NCBI RefSeq assembly: GCF_905220565.1 | Contig: NC_059398.1 | Span: forward strand, 14,405,210 to 14,469,209 | DNA length: 64,000 bases | Direction of reading: 5' to 3' | Source of the DNA: Melitaea cinxia | Taxonomy: Eukaryota > Arthropoda > Insecta > Lepidoptera > Nymphalidae | Part shown: positions 59,301 to 64,000 of the stretch, in pieces | Numbering within the stretch: the first letter of the stretch is position 1 | How the letters are laid out: the number at the start of each line of letters is the position of its first letter | Position numbers and translations under genes: made by a program | Notes under the pieces: generated by a model | Seen by the model: the letters and a program-made list of their open reading frames with translations, nothing else | The model's database searches: none | Told to the model about the DNA's origin: nothing

Positions 59301-62300
59301 ATTTATATTTTTTGTCTTTACAGTATACGGAACACTTCTCGAGGATGACTTACGCGGTGATACGTCAGGCAATTTTAAGAGGCTAATGACATCATTGTGT
59401 ATGGTAAGTCTTTTTTCGTAGTAGCGTGGAACTATGTTCGTATTTTTAATATCTAAAAATAAATTAATTATCATAAATTGCCTTATCTATCATGTGGATA
59501 CGATGAGGTTCTCAAAAAACCAATGTCAAATGAACAATGTATAATTAATCGTTTAAAGTATCTAAACAATTATATTTCAATTATATTAGAATTGATAAAT
59601 TGATAACTGTAAAAAGATGAATTAAAAATTGTAACCAAGTTTCACTATAAAATATATTTTTTTAATTTTGTTTGAATCAATAAATTACTGATATTAATGT
59701 AAATAAATTTATTTTTACAGGGTAATAGATCTGAAGATTTCCACATTGACCAAGCGAAGGCCCGCGAAGATGCTAGGAGCTTGTTGCAAGCAGGTACTCT
59801 AAATTAATTTAGCAAATTTAAAATATTAAAAGATATTGTTGAATGTCTTCATTTCAGTTCATCATCAGTTGTATATTTTATTTATTGACAATCTTAAAAA
59901 CAAATAGTTATATATTCATTGATAATATTTGTTTACCAATTAAAAAACTAAAAACATAAATGATTATTAACATTTTAAATTTATTGAAAGTTTTGAAAAT
60001 GCAAGATTTTATAGTTTGTTTAGAAAAGAATGGCGTGTTTTGAAAGCGTTTTTTCTTTTATGATTAGTAAGTGTGGAAATTATTATCAATCACCAAAATT
60101 ATTTTATTAGTAATGTACCCAGTTTAAACTATATTTCTTGATGGAACACCCCATTTTCTAATTTAGACAACTCGTACATATTTTAAGAAATTTCTAATAT
60201 AATAAACAATCAATTATAAATTCCAGGTGAACTGCGTCTCGGTACGGACGAATCAGTGTTCAACGCGGTGCTTTGTTCTCGCTCGTTCCCGCAACTGGCC
60301 GCTATATTCCAGGAGTACCAAAACCTCACCGGACATGACATAGACGACGCTATCAAGGCGGAATTCTCTGGTGACCTTGAAAAGGCTCTACGAGCTATTG
60401 GTAAGCTTTTGACAAAAATTTACTAATAGTTAGTGCAAGAGGAACCTCTGCAGTTTGCTATTGCCAAGTGATGCACATAATCTAATTGTTTTTTAAAATT
60501 TATTTATATTACATTATATCTTTATATAATTATATAAATTATGTGTCACATTGTTTGTCCGCGATGGACTTCTAAACTACTTAACCGATTTTAATCAGTA
60601 CACCGTGTGCAGTTTGATCCAACTTGAAAGATGGGCTATATTTTATTTTGATTTATGTAATTATTATATTTAACAAAAAAAAAAAAAAATAAGGCGGTAC
60701 GAAGTGTGCCAGGTCAGCTAGTAATGTACTAATTTAAAATTCATTGATCACGGTCAGTACATATAATTTGGTAACTAATAAATTACGCCGCGTTGGCGCA
60801 GCGGTTACAGCCGTGGATTGTACCTGTTGCGCTGGCGGTTGCGGGTTCGATCCCCGCACACGACAAACATTTGTATTGGCCATACATGTGTTTGCCGTGG
60901 TCTGGGTGTTTGTGCAGTCCTTGTGGGTCTCCCCACCGTGCCTCGGAGAGCACGTTAAGCCGTCGGTCCCGGTTATTATCATGTACACCTGATAGCGATC
61001 GTTACTCATAGTAAGGAATATATCCGCCAACCCGCATTGGAGCAGCGTGGTGGATTAAGCTCTGCTCCTTTTCTTACATGGGGAAAGAGGCCTATGCCCA
61101 GTAGTGGGATATTACAGGCTAAAGCGTAATAAATTCCTAATAATCAAATAAACTAGACCAAATAAATGGTAAGTAATTAGTAAAACTAAGTTGCACAAAT
61201 AACAGCAAGGCCTTAGCAGATGGCTTAGTCAAGTTGTCTGTGTAATCTATCATAATTTGTCGTATGTAAATTTATTTAAAAAATCATAAAAATAGAAACA
61301 TAAGCCAATGTAGTAATCAACAATACATATGTACACACTACTCATCTTACATAAAATATGTAATTAACTTGTAAATTTAATTTAATACAATTTTAATTTA
61401 CAGTTAAAGTGGTCCGCAACAAGCCGTTGTTCTTCGCTGAGCGTCTCCACAAATCTATGAAGGGTCTCGGCACAAACGACCGCCAGCTGATTCGCATCAT
61501 GGTGACTAGGTGCGAGGTGGACCTCGGAGACATCGCTGATATGTTCCAGTCGAAATATGGTGAAACTCTTCAGAGCTGGATCGAGGTGATTAATATTGTT
61601 GAAAAAACTAATTGATTAATCGACTAGGCTGTAATACAAATGAATTACAGTTCCTTTATGGTTGATGTAACAAATTGATTTTTTTATTTTTGTATTTATA
61701 TATGTATTTATAAGTACATCCGTATAGCAGAAATGCAACAAAATACGAACTAGCTATTAAATTTAAATAAATAAATAAACGCTACACACTCAACGGCTCC
61801 CGGTAGGATTCACAGGAACACACACAATTACACGAGCACAAACGCTCTGACCATGACAAACATCTGAATGGCCAATACAAATTATTGTCATGTGCGGGGA
61901 TCGAACCCGCGACCGCTAGCGCAACTATCAGCGTAGTGACCGCTGCGCCAACGCGTCGTCGCGCAAATTTGTTCCAGTCTTAATACTCGTAGCATAATAT
62001 ACCTGTTTAATCGGCCACTATGAACACTCTTTGATTGACTTGATGATTTTATGGGACAAGACATACCACGATCGTCTTTTTCAAACTATATTATGGAGTG
62101 ATTGCAATTCACGGTCACAGGTGGTTCCGTAATATATATTATTGTTGCAATCGATGTATTGTATGAATGGACGTTTTAGATCTGTAAGTCTCATGTCAGC
62201 CGCTAAGGTGGTAAGGTACAAGAAATGATTTACTATATAATGGATTTGAGGATTCAGTTTTTCTCGTGGTATAAACTTGTCTATTTATATCTTTTTAAAC

Positions 62301-62588
62301 ACGCCTTAAAATATTTCCAATAGATCTTCAAATCAATCAAAATTTTCCTCCAAATAAGTACACATATCCAATTTGAAACTACGCGAAAAACTGAGTACTT
62401 TTAAAAACCTACCAATTTAAGCTCAAGATAAGGTCTTCTCAATACTATACGTTATACGAACGACGAATATTATACGTTAATATTTATAGAATTATTTTAA
62501 TTTAATTTTTTTTTCTTTTTTTCGATTACAGGGCGACTGCTCCGGACACTACAAGAAGTGCCTGCTTGGTCTACTCGGTCTTTACTAG
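45777..62588 (+). CDS. Annexin with Gly/Tyr/Pro-rich N-terminal tail (annexin B11 / A7 / A11-like)
   Basis: Nine exons on plus: 45777-45791, 45922-46410, 49547-49723, 52807-53011, 59324-59403, 59721-59793, 60227-60400, 61404-61585 and 62532-62588. All joins are GT-AG and in phase (1452 nt, 483 aa plus stop). Residues 1-168 are a low-complexity tail rich in GYP, including five GYPSAQ units; such tails in annexins A7/A11 mediate self-association and partner binding. Residues about 177-483 are four annexin repeats. Type II calcium loops are seen at GFGT (194-197), GIGT (266-269) and GLGT (425-428). Repeat 3 has RLGT (350-353), a weaker site as in many annexins. LEDDLRGDTSGNFKRL (301-316) is a family signature. 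It acts as a cytosolic protein binding acidic phospholipid membranes when calcium rises. The five-codon first exon and the tail exon point to annexin B11 rather than B9, whose tail is short. Confidence 0.93.
46192..46281 (+). repeat. 18-bp coding minisatellite (five GYPSAQ units) in annexin exon 2
   Basis: Five consecutive 18-base units, three of them identical at the DNA level (ggctacccttctgctcaa). The length of 18 keeps the frame, so unit number can vary between individuals without breaking the protein. Confidence 0.9.
46411..49546. other. Annexin intron 2
   Basis: Holds an A-run at about 46756-46780, a Helitron-like reverse fragment at about 48530-48720 (agcttttgcccgcaacttcg) and a GCAC/CACA microsatellite at about 49269-49325. 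Open frames at 47781-48272 show no recognisable domain and are not called. The exon 3 acceptor at 49546 is preceded by another AG at 49529 that would break the frame. Confidence 0.55.
51121..51372 (+). pseudogene. Non-LTR retrotransposon C-terminal fragment
   Basis: The plus-strand translation, with a frame break, gives a LAWYGHVMRRDERYIGK-like start, then GRLKKRWMDCVSEDMRKKEV and EEWKRKTCCAEPT. RWYGHVxRRD and KKRWxDxVxEDM followed by WK.KTCCADP are the usual C-terminus of insect LINE reverse transcriptases. It is truncated on both sides and lies inside annexin intron 3. Confidence 0.7.
51385..51591. repeat. SINE tail fragment (minus) joined to an RTE-like LINE tail (plus)
   Basis: 51385-51474 is the 3' part of the SINE in minus orientation (cccactgctgggcataggcc, aatccaccacgc). 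51505-51591 repeats the LINE tail seen at about 15700-15750 (gactcgaacttgtgg.agcct, actgcgataggttgatgtga). Confidence 0.6.
54502..55641 (+). repeat. TA run plus four 282-bp tandem modules of Helitron type
   Basis: After a (TA)n tract (54502-54568) a unit beginning cacgaaatctccgaaactat starts at 54569, 54851, 55133 and 55415: an exact 282-bp period, with the fourth unit cut short at about 55641. Each unit carries gcatccgctaagaac-type, aaaacgggggttgg and gtatgaaagtcctatg motifs. These are the usual internal text of lepidopteran Helitrons. No coding. Confidence 0.8.
55642..56258 (+). mobile_element. Non-autonomous Helitron
   Basis: Starts TCTATATATATAAAAGAGAA at 55642 and ends gcgggcgaagccgcgggcac then agCTAG at 56258, followed by T. 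The hairpin gcgg/ccgc just before CTAG is the Helitron 3' signature. It abuts the truncated fourth 282-bp module. About 617 bp, with no Rep/helicase. Confidence 0.7.
56259..56365 (-). repeat. (TA)n tract and inverted Helitron terminus
   Basis: About 31 TA units, then ctagctgtgcccgcggcttc gcccgcg at 56321-56347, the exact reverse complement of the terminus at 56232-56258, then more TA. This makes a large palindrome with a TA loop. Confidence 0.8.
60540..60721 (+). mobile_element. Helitron-like 3' fragment (annexin intron 7)
   Basis: Contains ttgtccgcgatggacttcta and accgattttaatcag, then an A-run and ggcggtacgaagtgtgccaggtcagCTAG-type ending at about 60721. Non-coding. Confidence 0.45.
60785..61126 (+). 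mobile_element. Full-length tRNA-derived SINE with perfect target-site duplication
   Basis: About 342 bp. The head has an A-box-like tggcgcagcgg (about 60794-60804) and B box ggttcgatccc (60844-60854), the pol III promoter pair of a tRNA. The body passes ctccccaccgtgcctcggag and gagcagcgtggtggattaag and ends ttacaggctaaagcg. Direct repeats taataaatt flank it exactly (60776-60784 and 61127-61135). Open frames on both strands are by-products. This is the best reference copy in the window; others are at 4336, 4750, 14839, 21047, 27386, 29597, 43855, 51385 and 61830. Confidence 0.88.
61586..61617 (+). other. Possible intron-retention C-terminus of the annexin
   Basis: If the exon 8 donor at 61586 is not used, the frame runs on for a few codons (VINIVEKTN) to a stop. 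This would replace the 18-residue exon 9 end (GDCSGHYKKCLLGLLGLY). Insect annexin genes can use alternative last exons, but this one is unproven and may be simple read-through. Confidence 0.2.
61830..61965 (-). repeat. SINE head fragment (tRNA-derived family)
   Basis: Minus-orientation head, with the B-box complement ggggatcgaacccgcg and A-box complement ccgctgcgccaacgcg. The tail is missing. It lies in annexin intron 8. Confidence 0.7.
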
Positions 62589-62745
62589 AAACATCTAGAC
62601 TTGTCTACGCAAGTAACATTTACACTTCTCTCTGGTACCAACACTGGCTTCTGTAATCTCTTTTTATTGAAATTTGCAATTAATGTTTAAAGTTTATACA
62701 TGTTGTGTTCGAATTCTAAATTTTTGTAGTATTCTTATGTATTCA

Positions 62746-62751
62746 AATAAA
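62746..62751 (+). terminator. Poly(A) signal of the annexin gene
   Basis: First AATAAA after the annexin stop codon, about 158 nt downstream, in attcAATAAAaa context. A short 3' UTR is implied, though later hexamers (for example about 63364) could give a longer form. Confidence 0.6.
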
Positions 62752-62759
62752 AAATATAT

Positions 62760-64000
62760 ATGTAATCGTATACTATAAAATATAAAAAGAACTAAATAAT
62801 ATATGAATAATTATTATAGGAGATTATAAAAAGTGTTGTTATTGCCGATCTTGCATTAAAATATAAGAAATAATAGAAATGCCGTATACAATCTTAGACG
62901 ATTTACAAAGTGGTGGTCCATACATCATATAATTATTTCTAAATTAAAAAACCGTCCGCTTGATATATATCTCGAATATTTTATTATGTTTAGATGATTA
63001 TTTTGAAAATTTAATTTTTTTAATTTTTTTTTTGTTTAAATTTTTAAACATAATACATTTTAGATTTTTTTTGGTGGTTTTTTAGAAAATGAAAGGTGAT
63101 TTTTTTAATATTTTGATTGTGAAACAAAATTAGTAAACTTTCGTAAGTGAAACTATTTACAAAGACATCGTTGATATATTGATAGTAATTTATGTTATTA
63201 TATTCAATGCGTATATATGAAAGGACTGTTGTACCTTGAACTATAGTGCTTTATCCTCGTTACAATGTGCCTTCAATATAAAAAATTAATTTTAAATACA
63301 TGTTCTAACACATAAATGTAGCATTGTAATAGCGACTTTATAAATATTCATACATTAATTATAAAATAAAAATTTTAGAAAATTATTGAATAATATGTTA
63401 AAATCGATATTTATTTTGAAAATTTTAATATGAATAGCAAGTATTTTTTTTAACTTTTAAATAAAATTACATGTCAAAAACTATTTCTTAAAAACAAAGG
63501 AATGCAACATTCAAGTAATGGGTTAGTTTGGACACAATTATATAAAATACAAACGTCTTATTCATATTATTTATAAATAGTTTTTATACAAGTAACATTC
63601 CTCAAATAAGAAAAAAAAATATTTAAAAAACTTTGTACTAAAAAGCCCCATTACGAATAAGCTTATTGTTAGGAATAACTTGTTAAATTATTTTTTTAAC
63701 GTTCAACGTTAAATAAAATGTGTGCTAAAAATTTCTATTATATAATATATTAACTACTTATTTTCATTACTCCTCGATTAAGCACCTTTTGCTAAGAAAT
63801 TTTAAGTTAATTTTCATTAATATTTTAACTAAATTTAAAGAGTTATAAACAACTTTTTCTTTTGGCTGAAGCCTAGGTATGACTTTTAGATGTTTCAAAA
63901 TATATAAATATGCCAAAATTAAGAACTCTGACAGATAGATCTTAGTCTAAATTATATAATATGGATGTCGTGTCAAAGTAATTTTGAGTTCAAATTAACT
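62760..64000. other. AT-rich 3' flank of the annexin gene
   Basis: No gene, repeat boundary or RNA gene was recognised. Confidence 0.4.

Larger units (their letters stand above)
53012..59323. other. Annexin intron 4 (6.3 kb)
   Basis: Largest intron. It includes a short piece of the 16745-type repeat (about 53085-53105), a GAAGTCG-family copy (about 53400-53640) and the Helitron cluster at 54502-56365. From 56370 to 59323 it is AT-rich with no recognisable exon; the open frame at 53875-54147 shows no domain. Confidence 0.5.

Noticed and set aside
60844..60860. tRNA-like ggttcgatccccgc, also in the complement at about 29867 and 61895
   Set aside because: It is part of the SINE head. No cloverleaf with acceptor and anticodon stems could be built, so no genuine tRNA gene is called.
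60734..61030. Overlapping frames of 70-98 codons, also at 27478, 29693, 14937 and 43750, sharing MADIF(L/P)TMSN
   Set aside because: The same peptide recurs wherever the SINE occurs, in whichever frame is open. This is SINE sequence, not a protein family.

Overview
This is a 64 kb piece of an AT-rich insect nuclear genome, almost certainly from a moth or butterfly (Lepidoptera). The evidence is short exons with GT-AG introns, many Lepidoptera-type transposon relics (CTAG-ended Helitrons, a tRNA-derived SINE with A and B boxes, RTE-like LINE pieces, piggyBac and mariner relics), and two kinds of insect gene: a tandem cluster of classical short-chain dehydrogenases (SDRs) and a long annexin gene. 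No bacterial features, rRNA, genuine tRNA gene or CRISPR array were seen.

Region 1 (about 3.3-31.3 kb) holds three paralogous SDR genes, all on the minus strand and all with the same five-exon layout (96/240/174/155/151-163 nt). Gene A is at 3375-6739 (271 aa), gene B at 19036-23473 (271 aa) and gene C at 27913-31287. I traced every exon and splice site by hand. A and B read intact. C carries a one-base deletion inside the NAD-binding glycine motif. A and B are almost identical in exons 2 and 5 but clearly different in exons 1 and 4, which suggests gene conversion. Promoter homology of B to A stops about 50 bp upstream of the ATG, before the TATA box seen in A. Fragments at 14.1-14.6 kb and 16.2-16.5 kb resemble SDR intron and upstream sequence and may be the ghost of a fourth copy.

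The spacers between the SDR genes are filled with mobile DNA: an RTE-like reverse transcriptase relic (7.7-8.7 kb), two internally deleted piggyBac elements with TTAA ends (12.4-13.8 and 25.1-26.7 kb), a mariner relic (15.2-15.4 kb), several SINE copies and Helitron-like pieces. Between A and B, at 17632-18603, lies an endogenous viral element: the superfamily 1 RNA helicase domain of a virga/nege/kita-like positive-strand RNA virus, open except for one in-frame stop.

Region 2 (31.3-45.7 kb) is gene-poor. It contains a five-unit head-to-tail array of a 765-766 bp element with long terminal inverted repeats (37699-41540), followed by a decayed THAP-domain gene (41.5-43.4 kb) that may be related to the array.

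Region 3 (45777-62588, plus strand) is a nine-exon annexin gene (483 aa). It has an N-terminal Gly/Tyr/Pro-rich tail, like annexin B11 / A7 / A11, and four annexin repeats. Its introns hold a Helitron cluster with 282-bp tandem modules and a SINE with a perfect 9-bp target-site duplication. The SDR cluster and the annexin show no functional link.
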